Positions 1 through 10,500 of a stretch of DNA of 64,000 bases are shown piece after piece. Source of the stretch: Dendrolimus kikuchii (Eukaryota > Arthropoda > Insecta > Lepidoptera > Lasiocampidae); the NCBI GenBank assembly GCA_019925095.2, contig CM034412.1, positions 186,001 to 250,000 of the forward strand, in the 5' to 3' direction. Each line of letters starts with the position of its first letter. Position 1 is the stretch's first letter. The translations under genes and the position numbers were made by a program. The notes under the pieces were generated by a model. That model was not told the origin of the DNA and ran no database searches. It saw only the letters and a list, made by a program, of their open reading frames with translations.

Positions 1-69
1 ATACCATGTCACCATCATAACTTTAAAATATCATCATAGAAGTAATTTTAATTAATTTTTCAACTGTAC

Positions 70-632
70 TTACTAAGCCTGATATAGAAAGAAGAGTGAA
101 TTTGGGGAATAGTGTGAACGGAGCGTTAGGTAAACTTCTAGGCGCTAAGAACCTCAGCCAGAAGGCCCAGCTTGCCATACACAACGCGGTGCTGGTACCT
201 ACTCTCACGTATAGAAGCGAGAGTTGGGTATGGAAGAGAGAGCATGAAAGTAGAGTAAACGCGGTCGAGATGCGAGCACTGCGCAAAATCTGCGGAGTGA
301 CGCTCGCGGACCGCGTTCCTCGTTCCTAATACCGAAGTAAGGAAGAGAGTTGCTCTGAAAGAGAGTGTCGGGGTGAAGATAAGGAAAGAATGCATGATGA
401 AAGAATGACTAAACAGATATACAATGCAAAAGTGGATGGATGCAGAAGCCGTGGAAGGCCACAACACACGTTCAGAACAGACGAGACAAGAGTTGACATG
501 ACAAGAGTTATGAATGTCAAAGAAGCAAGTGAGGTGTGTAAGACTAAGCCTGAATGGCGGTCTGTTTTTCGTGCCTATCCCGCAAGGGAAATGACGTGAA
601 GTTATGTATGTATGTATGTATGGACTTAATAA
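70..632 (+). mobile_element. Family A LINE 3' end (long copy)
   Basis: Encodes in pieces the C-terminal end of a non-LTR reverse transcriptase: LAIHNAVLVPTLTYRSESW, VNAVEMRALRKICGV, then KQIYNAKVDGCRSRGRP and WRSVFRAYPAREMT, broken by a stop and frame changes near 325-390. It ends in gttatgtatgtatgtatgtatgg, the (TATG)n tail that defines this family here. Middle sections are shortened, so this is a dead copy. Confidence 0.8.
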
Positions 633-1220
633 GCCATTTTTCTCTATAGAAATTACGTGATAATTTTTAACGCTCGTGCAAAATCTAGATGGCTTCGCCG
701 TTTTGTAAGTTGACAAAAAGTATAATTTGATTTGACTGTCAACTACTCTATTCCTGTCGATCAGCTCTTTTAATATAATTGAATTTTCGTAATTGTTTAT
801 TTTATTGACTTATAGAGTATCCACATTATTTTAAACAGTTTTACCAATTCAATTCGAAATCCAACAGACAAACAATAGTTACAAATATGTTGGTAAATAT
901 TTGATTATTACAGTTGGTGTCCAAAGTTATTTGGACATAATTTTTTTTTGTTAGACTGATTTTTTTTTAAAAATTGTTTTTTTTCTTTACCTTCTTCCAA
1001 TAACTAGACTTTCCATTCTTGTCTATTCTGGCGTACGTTGTTTGTCACACCACAAATCATCACGTTATCCTGCACAGAATAGATATGCCTCCTTGTTAGT
1101 CTACCTTCACACTTGTACCAATCAACCTTCCAGTTCAACATGCCTTTTGTCATAAGACTTTCATCCTTCGTCATTGGTCATACCACCTTGATCTTCCTCT
1201 CAAGTTTTCTCAATAAAATA

Positions 1221-1623
1221 CATACATACATAACTTCACGCCAGTTCCCTTGCGGGATAGGCACGAAAAACAATGTCATGTCAACTGTTGTCTCGTCTGT
1301 TCTTAAGGCTCCTGACATCACCTTCTGCTAGTACACGATCAATTTGATCATGGAAGGTGCGTCGTGGCCTTCCACGACTTCTGCATCCATCCACTTTTGC
1401 ATTGTATATCTGTTTAGTCATTCTTTCATCATACATTCTTTCACCCCGACACTCTCTTTCAGACCACCTCTCTCTCTTACTTCGGTATTACGAACGCGGT
1501 CCGCGAGCGTCACTCCGCAGATGTTGCGCAGTGTTCACATCTCGACCGCGTTTACTCTACTTTCATGCTCTCTCTTCCATACCCAACTCTCGCTTCCATA
1601 CGTGAGCGTAGGTACCAGCACCA
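1221..1623 (-). mobile_element. Family A LINE 3' end with target duplication
   Basis: Minus-strand copy running from the (CATA)n tail at 1221 to the sequence for SESWVW near 1610. The 12-base direct repeat ctcaataaaata (1209-1220 and 1624-1635) flanks it exactly, showing target-primed insertion. Confidence 0.85.
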
Positions 1624-1635
1624 CTCAATAAAATA

Positions 1636-2006
1636 AATAAGCAAATATCATGTAAATATTTCTTTTTAATGTAATTAAATAGCTCATACAGTCGTTACGC
1701 TAAAATATTATGTTGTTTTAATCACACAATTGAAGTGAACGGGTGGTATGCAATTAACGAACGATGAACTAATGATCTAATTGCGATCAATATGGCGGAA
1801 CGTGTAGTGTGCATACACCGGCCGGTGACCACGCTCCGCTCCATTCCTCTCCGCTCCGCTGACTAGGCCGCAAGTACAGTTGGGTAGCTCTCTAATAGCA
1901 AAATTACATTGTTCTGTGACCTAATACAAAACAAAGATCTTTGATCCTCCTTTAGAATTCTTATAAATGGTTATCGCTTACTGAAAAAACAGACTTTTAT
2001 ATGATA
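1636..2006. other. Intergenic or Skeletor upstream-intron sequence, nothing assigned
   Basis: AT-rich with one GC-rich patch (about 1815-1875, ctccgctccgctg repeats). I see no frame, RNA gene or recognised repeat. The stretch 633-1208 is likewise unassigned AT-rich DNA. Confidence 0.5.
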
Positions 2007-2345
2007 TTAGCGGCCCCGACTAACGTTGTCGTGTTCTGAAAAAATAAAAATCTAGGATCCAATCCCAGCGCTACCTAACGGTTCCAATTGTGGATTTAAA
2101 CCATCCGGGAACCCACTCAAACACACAAAACAAAATCAACAAAATCGCTCCAGGTGATTAGGAGGATTCTGGAACTCGATCTCAGCGCCACCTTCCGGTT
2201 CCAACGGGATAAAAAATATCCTATGTCCGTCCCGTGGTTCTAAGCTACCTCCCTACCAATTTTCAGCCAAATCGGTACAGCAGCCGTTCTTGAGTTATAA
2301 ATAGTGTAACTAACACGACTTTCTTTTCTATATATATAGATTAGA
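2007..2345 (+). repeat. Family C RTE-like retroposon
   Basis: Starts tagcggccccgac and holds two monomers with the cagcgccacct core about 117 bases apart. It ends gttataaatagtgtaac... then tatatatatagatta. This arrangement (core, AATCGGT target-like motif, AT-rich end) is common at RTE 3' ends in Lepidoptera. Confidence 0.7.
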
Positions 2346-2471
2346 ATATGCCCGCGACTTTATCCCGCGTCTTACTTGAAATTCCCGCGGGATTACTGGC
2401 ACACAAAGTACAGCAGCATTTAAAAAAAGTATGTAAAATTTCGTTTTTGTGAAAACTGTGTCGGAATAAGA

Positions 2472-2862
2472 GTTTTTGGCGGGAACTGAAAGGAGATGTT
2501 GTGCTGTGCAGTTTTATTTTCTAAAAATGTGTCTCAATTACATCTACCGGTTCAACGGGATGAACAATAGTTGTAGGATATCCGTCCCGATAGTTTTTGA
2601 GTAGTAATTCCCCGATGTGTTTTCAGAGAAATGTGAACTGCAAAGTCAAATGTGGCCTTTTGAGTTGTCACAAGAACTCCGTTGAATAGCACTAGCTGAT
2701 AACCTACAGTTCAGAATGTGCTACACATAGCTTTATCCGAAAATGAAGTAACTACATTGAATCTAAGATTACTGGGACTTAAAGGTCTAGCTGCATTTAA
2801 AAAAAGTATGTAAAATGCCGTTTTTGTGAAAACTGTGTCGGAATAAGTAAATTGTTATGCAC
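2472..2862 (+). repeat. Family D copy in unit 1, hybrid sequence
   Basis: Corresponds to 3534-3853 but is interleaved with short pieces (accggttcaacggg, ccgtccc, attactgggac) that match, in order, the family C part and spacer of the same unit. Its 3' end is replaced by spacer sequence (catttaaaaaaagtatg). Confidence 0.7.
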
Positions 2863-3533
2863 TCGTGAAACTAATAATCGCTCCCGGGAAATAGCCGCGT
2901 GATTCCCGGGATAAAAAATATCACACATTTTATTACATAAAACTTGCTATTGAACGGTAAAAAAATATATTGGAATTCAATTTTTTATAATCTAACCAAT
3001 TTAAATCATTTCTAAAAACAAAAGCATATTTAATTATGGACAACCTACAGCTAAATACAATTTAATTAGATAACTATAATTAACAAAAGAAAGACAATGA
3101 CAGGTTTTCACGAATAAGCTATTTGGTTAAAAATAACATACCTAACGGTTCCAATTGTGGATTTAAACCATCCGGGAACCCACTCAAACACACAAAACAA
3201 AATCAACAAAATCGCTCCAGGTGATTAGGAGGATTCTGGAACTCGATCTCAGCGCCACCTTCCGGTTCCAACGGGATAAAAAATATCCTATGTCCGTCCC
3301 GTGGTTCTAAGCTACCTCCCTACCAATTTTCAGCCAAATCGGTACAGCAGCCGTTCTTGAGTTATAAATAGTGTAACTAACACGACTTTCTATTATATAT
3401 ATAGATTAGAATATGCCCGCGACTTTATCCGCGTTTGACTTGAAATTCCCGCGGGATTACTGGGACACAAAGTACACCAGCATTTAAAAAAAGTATGTAA
3501 AATGCCGTTTTTGTGAAAACTGTGTCGGAATAA

Positions 3534-3853
3534 GAGTTTTTGGCGGGAACTGAAAGGAGATGTTGTGCTGTGCAGTTTTATTTTCTAAAAATGTGTAAAA
3601 TTACTCTAAAATGAACAATAGTTGTAGGATATTGATAGTTTTTGAGTAGTAATTATGTGTTTTGTGAGAAATGTGAACTGCAAAGTCAAATGTGGCCTTT
3701 TGAGTTGTCACAAGAACTCCGTTGAATAGCACTAGCTGATAACCTACAGTTCAGCTGTGCTACACATAGCTTTAAGAAAATGAAGTAACTACATTGAATC
3801 TAAGATCTGGCTTAAAGGTCTAGCTGCCAAGCCATAAAATCCAAAAAAAAAAA
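3534..3853 (+). mobile_element. Family D poly(A) retroposon, clean copy
   Basis: Starts gagtttttggcgggaac and ends gctgccaagccataaaatcc plus A run. The direct repeat tgtgtcggaataa(g) at 3521-3533 and 3854-3866 flanks it. No reading frame is visible and no clear tRNA-type promoter boxes are seen. Confidence 0.8.
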
Positions 3854-4156
3854 TGTGTCGGAATAAGTAAATTGTTATGCACTCGTGAAACTAATAATCG
3901 CTCCCGGGAAATAGCCGCGTGATTCCCGGGATAAAAAATATCACACATTTTATTACATAAAACTTGCTATTGAACGGTAAAAAAATATATTGGAATTCGA
4001 TTTTTTATAATCTAACCAATTTAAATCATTTCTAAAAACAAAAGCATATTTAATTATGGACAACCTACAGTTAAATACAATTTGATTAGATAACTATAAT
4101 TAACAAAAGAAAGACAATGACAGGTTTTCACGAATAAGCTATTTGGTTAAAAATAA

Positions 4157-4416
4157 CATACATACATACATAACTTCACGCCAATTCCCTTGCGGGGTAG
4201 GCACGAACAACAGAGCGCCATTCAGGCTTATTCTTACACACCTCACTCGCTTCTTTGACATTCATAGCTCTTGTCATGCACGCTCGTCTGTTCTTAAGGC
4301 TTCTGACATCACCTTCTGCTAGTACACGATCAATTTGATCATGGAAGGTGTGTCGTGGCCTTCCACGACTTCTACATCCGTCCACTTTTGCATTGTATAT
4401 CTGTTTAGTCATTCTA
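4157..4416 (-). mobile_element. Family A LINE 3' end
   Basis: From the (CATA)n tail through WRSVVRAYPARELA, KEASEVCKNKPE and GRPRHTFHDQIDRVL to the motif for MTKQIYNAKVDG, all in one open frame. It stops at atctgtttagtcattct, a truncation point shared with the copies at 28896 and 34641. Confidence 0.85.
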
Positions 4417-4470
4417 CACATTAGTATTAGGAAATAAATTAGATTCTTATTGGTTTTTTTTTTTCTTTTA

Positions 4471-4703
4471 TTTTTTATTGCAGGAGTTTTGCAGACAGGC
4501 AGACGGCCCACTGGATGGAAAGCGGTTACCATCGCCTATGGACATTTGCAACACCAAAGGTGCTGCAAATGCGCTGCTGCTCTCTTAAGTGAGTCTGGAA
4601 CCTGGTCACTAATGCCGGAACACAACTCAAAGTTGTTATGGCGGCATGCTCTAGACCAGGGGTGGTAGTCATCCAGTCGGGCAAGTGCCCTACCACCTGG
4701 CTG
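4471..4703 (-). mobile_element. Family B SINE-like element, 5'-truncated
   Basis: Minus copy: ttttttattgcagg (tail), then the conserved core with gcatttgtagcacc/ggtgttgcaaatg, ending at the hairpin cctaccacctggctg. It lacks the GCAGGAA...TTCCTGC head. It lies only 121 bases before the first Skeletor exon in the window. Confidence 0.82.
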
Positions 4704-4824
4704 GTTTTCCGTATTATTCACTACTTAAAGTTGGTAATTGTTTCAATTTGGACCCTATATAAGGTGGCGTTTTAACTTTACCCTTCAGAAACGGGCATAT
4801 TAAGAGATTTTTTATTGTTATCAG

Positions 4825-5009
4825 CCGCCTACTTCTACGTGGGCACATCGAAGTCACCGGGGCCCAGCGGCGCTATCCGGCTGCGTGACGATAGGGGCAG
4901 CACCGCCCCCCTGAAGAGATACAGGGGCGAGAGCATCACACTCTCCCTGCCTGACGGGAAGACTCTCAAGGACGTCAGGTGGTTCTCCGTCTGGTGTGAC
5001 GAATATGCG
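4825..5009 (+). CDS. Skeletor: Skeletor exon: C-terminal half of DM13 domain 1
   Basis: The exon follows tgttatcag and ends at gcg before gtgagt. It starts in phase 1 (last two bases of a codon) and ends in phase 0. It encodes AYFYVGTSKSPGPSG, LKRYRGESITLSLPDG and a final DVRWFSVWCDEYA. The FxVGxS motif, the KRYxG motif and the single Cys in VWC are the usual landmarks of a DM13 domain. The first half of this domain (YDGxGP and earlier) must be on an exon before the window, since no matching frame exists in 1-4800. GC content and codon use are clearly higher than in the flanking repeats. Confidence 0.9.
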
Positions 5010-5569
5010 GTGAGTAAAAATTTATTTATTTGGTTTCCATAAAAGCTGCCCTTGTTGAATATCTGTCCAATATTTGTGGAAGGGCTTCGGATTCGACCTT
5101 GGGATCTCGTGCCTCCGCTGTCATATCCTCTTATTATCTTTGACAGTGGTGTATTTTCCTATCTTTCCCTAGATAATTCTCCATTTGTCTAACTTTCTGA
5201 CTCTATGCATTGCCTTATCTTCTCTTTTTCTATTGTAGTGGAACATTTACAAGCCAATAGATGGCGCTGTGCAATAATTAATGTCACAAACGTTTCCCGA
5301 AAAGTACAAAGGATATATACAAAATTTAAACAATAACAGACGGACCTAGGCCTGCGAGGAACAACTATAGCCCTTCTGGAAGTCCTTTTTTTGAGAAGGA
5401 GGAGTCTTTCAGCTCGCTCCTCCATCCCCTTCACTATCTACTCCTGGTTTCCTACTGCGACTCCTGGAAGCCAGGCGGCAGCCGCTCCATATAAATTTAA
5501 AAAAAGTAGGAAAGTGGACCCCGGGTTTCGTAGAAATCGCTCCGAACGCAGTCGAGATTTAACGCTCAG

Positions 5570-5850
5570 ATGATGATGATGTAGCCAGCTTTTTAGGCTC
5601 TTTGGCCTTAGTAGACGGTGGCCTAGGCTCAGTATTCTACTTACAGACTCAAGGTGGCAGGGAATATGCTCGTCTGGTTAGTTTTGACACCACTCCTGAT
5701 CTAGAGTATGTCGCCATAACAACCTTGAGGTGTGTTCCGATATTAGTAGCAAGATTCCAGTCCCCATTTGCGGCCGGCAGCTTCTCGGGAGCTCTTTCCA
5801 TCAGGGATGTCGTCAGCTTTTTTGTTGCACACCAGGAATAAAAAACAGAT
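5570..5850 (+). repeat. Degenerate family B copy behind a fragment of family H
   Basis: 5600-5645 resembles the end of the repeat at 22805-23030 (ggcctaggctcagtattctactta). From about 5690 it follows family B (ctagagtatgtcgccataacaacc) but is strongly diverged, ending ggaataaaaaa. No functional frame. Confidence 0.55.
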
Positions 5851-5877
5851 TTTAGATGGAATATATAACTAATATAA

Positions 5878-6053
5878 CTGATCGTGTACTAGCGGAGGGT
5901 GATGTCAGGAGCCTTAAGAACAGACGAGTGTGCCTGAAAAGAGTTATGAATGTCAAAGAAGCAAGTGAGGTGTGTAAGAATAAGCCTGAATGGCGCTCTG
6001 TTGTTCGTGCCTACCCCGCAAGGGAACTGGCGTGAAGTTATGTATGTATGTAT
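5878..6053 (+). mobile_element. Family A LINE 3' end, short
   Basis: Starts tgatcgtgtactagcgg and ends ggcgtgaagttatgtatgtatgta. It encodes RVLAEGDVRSLKNRR to YPARELA. Confidence 0.83.
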
Positions 6054-6126
6054 ATTACTAATATTAATGAATTGGGTTTAGTTGGTTGAAATAGTATTTA
6101 ATATTTTCGCGAAACAAATATAATAA

Positions 6127-6624
6127 TGTTACGAGTCGCGAGACTCGAGTTAAAATGCCGCTGGAATTATTACAGGGTCTTTTTTATTATTATTTTTTTA
6201 TTAACAACTCTACGGACTCTAATTCTGTACCCTTTTTTACAATTAAATTTAAAAAGTTAATAAGTTGTACACGCTTATTTGTTACTTTGTTATTGTGTGT
6301 GACATTTAATGAATGCATGTTTGTGTTGTGGTGTACCTTAAGAATAACTTATTATATTAATTTATAGAGTTTATTAGAACTATACAAACACAGGTACAAA
6401 CGTAATGCAGAATGTCGTAATTCAATAAAACGCGCGAAGTCCGTCACTATTAGATCCTAGATTGTAGTACACACGTCTTGCTTTGATCGTGGATCAGGCT
6501 CGACTGCCTTCCTCTCTCCATCAGGCCGTCCTTTTATGCTCCACAAATGCCAATGCAAATGTATGTTCGCCCGACAACGCCGCCAGTTTCCTAGAATTAG
6601 CTTGTAACACCTGACTACTACTAA
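6127..6624 (-). repeat. Family G putative LTR, cut by the BEL element
   Basis: On the minus strand it carries an LTR-like plan: gcataaaagg (TATA-like), cagtcgag about 30 bases later (possible start site), ttctaataaac (poly(A) signal), and an end ...gtaaca at 6127. Similar copies are at 16091-16508 and 59346-59790. Its 5' part stops abruptly at the BEL border 6625. Confidence 0.6.
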
Positions 6625-7597
6625 TGAAAACAACCGAAAACGATGCTACGGGAGGCTTCAACTTCGTTGGCGTCGGCGGGAGGGAGCTTCTTCTTATGAA
6701 CTGCGAACGAACTAACGAACTACTCACGAACTACTCACGAACTACAAAAATGCGCCCCAAAGGCGTCCTATATTTATAGAGGCTGCCTCCGCCGACCCCT
6801 CGCTTCGTCGTAACACCCCCTTTACTTTATTTCCTTAATTTTACATACATTAAGCCTTATCTCAACTTATCACTATCATACATTTTAGTACACCCTAGAT
6901 CTTAGTATATTTCGAGGGTCCTTACACAGTTGTGACCCATGGTTTTTGTTAGCGGGACGTCGTAATGGGCGTTTACCTCGCCCCCCGCTTCATTAGTATA
7001 AATATAAAGCGCTGAGCGCCCTTACCATTACCTCATTACAAAAACGTGCGCTGTCGAGCGCGGACCTCTGCCTGCACTATCATTATGGCCTACTCGCGTT
7101 CGGAGTAGGCAGTAGTGCAGGCATACCTCACGGATCCCGGGCTCCGGTTGCGTTCTGCAGTCCCGTAGCCCGGTTTCCGCTACCCTTTTGGGTCCCGGGT
7201 TCCAGGCGGCGTTCTGCACGCCTGTAACCCGGTTCCCTTTACATGCTGAGTCCCGGGCTCCAGGCGGCGTTCTGCACGCCCGTAGCCCGGTCTCATTTAC
7301 CGGGATCTAATAGGGTCCTACTTTCAATAAAAGGCACAACGCTACAACATTTATTTCCTAGTGAGTTAAGGCTTATTACATTTTATATTCAATTCTTATT
7401 CTTATAATTTATTTATTTAATTTCAAATTAATAACGGTTAAAAATAAACTATATCTATCTCAGTCCGACCCGTCTCTTTCCTGCGCCTAACGGTCGCGTC
7501 TACATAGTCTATGAGGCTTAGCAAATTATACCTATGTTCTTATCGCCTATTGAGACGGGTCGGTGAGTTTCATACATTGTGTTTGTCGTCGTCAACA
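6625..7597 (-). repeat. 3' LTR of the BEL/Pao element
   Basis: It matches 13407-15183 almost base for base apart from the insert and a 51-bp gap in the other copy. It starts (plus strand) tgaaaacaacc and ends gtcgtcgtcaaca. This copy holds the 33-bp segment (6989-7021) and the segment 7530-7580 that are both missing from the other LTR, so it is the more complete one. Short ORFs inside it are identical in both LTRs and are not genes. Confidence 0.88.
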
Positions 7598-10500
7598 TTC
7601 TCCCGCCGTCGCGTCTCGCGATTCTCCTATGGGCAGCACGACGACTCTCTTGGTAGGCCGCCTCAGCACTCGTCCGCTGGCCGTCGTCACGTCCAGGACT
7701 CGAACCTCGCCGTCTCTGCCGGGATGCACTGCAGTCACTCGTCCTCGGGGCCATGTGTTGCGGGGCAGATTTGGGTCGCAAATAATAACCAAATCGCCTA
7801 CCTTAGGGTTGTCACCACTTGCGTAGGGCTCCCGCCGGTATTGTAGTAGCGGCAGGTACTCCCGCACCCACCGTCGCCAGAAGACATCGGCGAGGTACTG
7901 CGCGCGTCTCCAGTGCGCGCGCGCAGTCACGTCGCTGGCCTCGAAGTTCCCGGGGGCCGGCATGTGGCAGTTCGGCCCCAGGAGTAGCAGGTTCGGCGTG
8001 ATGGCTGGGGGCTCGTCGGGACCCACGGCCACATGAGTGAGCGGCCGCGAGTTCACGGTGGCTTCGACTTCGGCGAGCAGTGTGGCGAGCGTCTCATCGC
8101 TCGGGCGCTGCTCGCGCAGGGTGACGCGCAACGCCTCTTTGACGGTGCGCACCATGCGCTCCCAGGCGCCGGCCATGAAGGGTGCCGCCGGCGGTAAGAA
8201 CCGCCAGGCGATCTGCCGGCGCGACGCTTCCTCTTCGACGGCGCGCCCAGCCTCCGCGAGTTCGCGGTCGGCCGAGCGGAAACACGTAGCGTTGTCGCTC
8301 CAGAGTTCGGTGGGGACGCCGCGCCGCGCTATGAAGCGGCGCAGCGCGTTGATGGCTGAGTCAGCACTCAGCGACGCGACGACCTCGAGGTGTAGTGCCC
8401 GTGACGTCATACATGTGAATAACGCCACATATCTCTTCTCCCGGTGACGGCCCACGGTCACCTCCAGTGGGCCAAAATAGTCTACGCCCGTGAAGGTGAA
8501 GGGGCGCGAGTGATGCGCCAGGCGAGCTGCAGGCAGGCTCCCCGTCGATGGACTCGCTGGCTGGGCCCTCCTCAGTCGGCATTGGAGGCAGTTCCTCAAC
8601 ACTGCTTTGACTGAGGGCCGTATCTTCATAACCCACAGCCGCTGTCGTAGCTCGTTGACCACCATCTCGACGCCACCATGGTGTAGTTTCTCGTGTACAT
8701 GTTGTATGTACAACTTTGTGTATTTATGTTTCCCGTCTAAGATGGCAGGATTGGCCATCTCGTAGCTTATTTCTTGCGCCTCGTCGATTCTTCCTCGCAG
8801 CCGCAATATGTTATGTTCGTCGGTTTCTATAGTTAAACCGGCGAGCTCTCCCTTGTTATGACGTCGACGTATCGTATCGAGCGGTTTATCGCCGAACGAT
8901 TCGCGTTGTGCGAGCGCAATGAGTTTACGCTCAGACAACATTAACATTTTCCCGTTGATTTTCTTGAATTTTCTTTCAACGTTATTTTCTTTTGGACACT
9001 TCGATTTTTCTTTGTTCTTCTTCTTTATGTTTTTCTTCCACTCTTCGTCTGGAGTAGGATTCTTCTTTGTTCTTTTACGGCGCGCGGCTGCCACCGTGTT
9101 CGTGGGTCGTTTGCATAGTCTGATAAATTGAAGTACGCGTCCCATCGTTCTCACTATGGTAGTCCAACGTGAGAAACGTTTGAAGTCGATGACGATGACG
9201 TCATTGTCTTCAGTTAATGTTGCGCACTTTTCTTCTCCGGTGGTTGGCACCTCGGTCTTCGTTTCTTGCGGCCATTTTTCTATGTCAAGATACAGGAACT
9301 TGGGGCCCGTAAACCACCTGTGTTGTGGGTTGAAGTCGCTTGGTGTTTTACGCGTTGCGTCGTCTGCAACGTTCTGCGCCGAGGGTAACCATCGCCATTC
9401 ATTCTTCTTAGTGAGGTCTTCTATTTCGGCGAGGCGATGGGCCACGAACGTTTTGTAAGTTCGCGGTTCCGCTCGAATCCATGCTAGCGTAGTGCGCGAG
9501 TCGCTCCAGTATGTGTGACGGTGTAATTCCCAGTCGTGTCCCTCTTGCACGGACTTGCTCAGGCGGGCTCCCAGGACGGCTGCTTGGAGTTCGAGTCGCG
9601 GAATGGAGACTGGTTTCATTGGTGTCACGCGACTTTTAGCTGCCGCTATCATGACGTTGACCCGGCCGTCCGCCCGTGTCGTGCGTATGTACACAACCGC
9701 AGCGTATGCCTCTTCACTAGCATCGACGAATGTGTGCAACTCCCTGATCGCTGCCGGTGAATATTCGTAGCAGCGTGGAATGCGTAAGTTAGGTAGAGAT
9801 ATCAAGTCTCTCAGCCAATTTTTCCATTTGTCTTGCAGTTCCTCCGGGATGACTTCGTCCCATGTTGTTTTATATTTCCATGTATCTTGCATGATGCGTT
9901 TCGCCGGTGTGGTGAGGGGGGAAATGAACCCCAGGGGGTCGAATATCGACATGATGAGTCCCAGTGCTTCTCTCTTCGTCGGCATTCGACTCCCCTCCAA
10001 TACTTCTGCCGGAACTCTTCTTTGATTGACACGAAAGCCAAGCGTGTCTTCTCTCACGTGCCACATCAGACCCAATGTTTTTTCTATTTCGCTCCCGCCG
10101 ATTTCAACGGTGGTTTGACCGGATGGCGCGAAGCTTGAAATCGCCTCCTTATAATTGGAGGTCCACCCTCGGAGTTGGAAACCCGCTCGCCGCTGTATGT
10201 TGTCAACGGCAGCTGTCATTTTCCTGGCTTCTTCAACTGTTTGAAGGCTTTGCAGATAGTCGTCCATGTAATGATTGACCACTATTGCCCTCGCCGCTTC
10301 TCTGTCTTCATTTTCAAATTCCCTTGCGTTCTTGTTTTTCACGTACAAGGCTACGCAAGGCGAAGACGTTGCACCAAAGATGAGCGACGTCATTCTATAT
10401 TCCTCTGGAGGCTCGCTATCGCGGCGGTTGCCACGCCACAGAAAGCGTAATGCATCCCTGTCGGCTTCTATGATCTTCACTTGCATGAACATTTCCTTTA

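Larger units (their letters stand above)
2074..4156 (+). repeat. Tandem duplication, two units of about 1.05 kb
   Basis: Unit 1 (2074-3140) and unit 2 (3141 to about 4156) both start cctaacggttccaattg and end gctatttggttaaaaataacata. Each contains a family C end, a spacer, a family D copy and a common 290-base tail. They are nearly identical except within the D copy of unit 1, which is a hybrid (see findings). Confidence 0.85.

Noticed and set aside
7028..7219. 63-codon frame found identically at 7028 and 14665
   Set aside because: Lies in both LTRs of the BEL element; repeated non-coding LTR sequence.
8037..8447. Plus-strand open frame of 136 codons, and many others over 7.5-13.4 kb
   Set aside because: Shadow frames opposite the BEL gag-pol gene; composition follows from the GC-rich coding strand.
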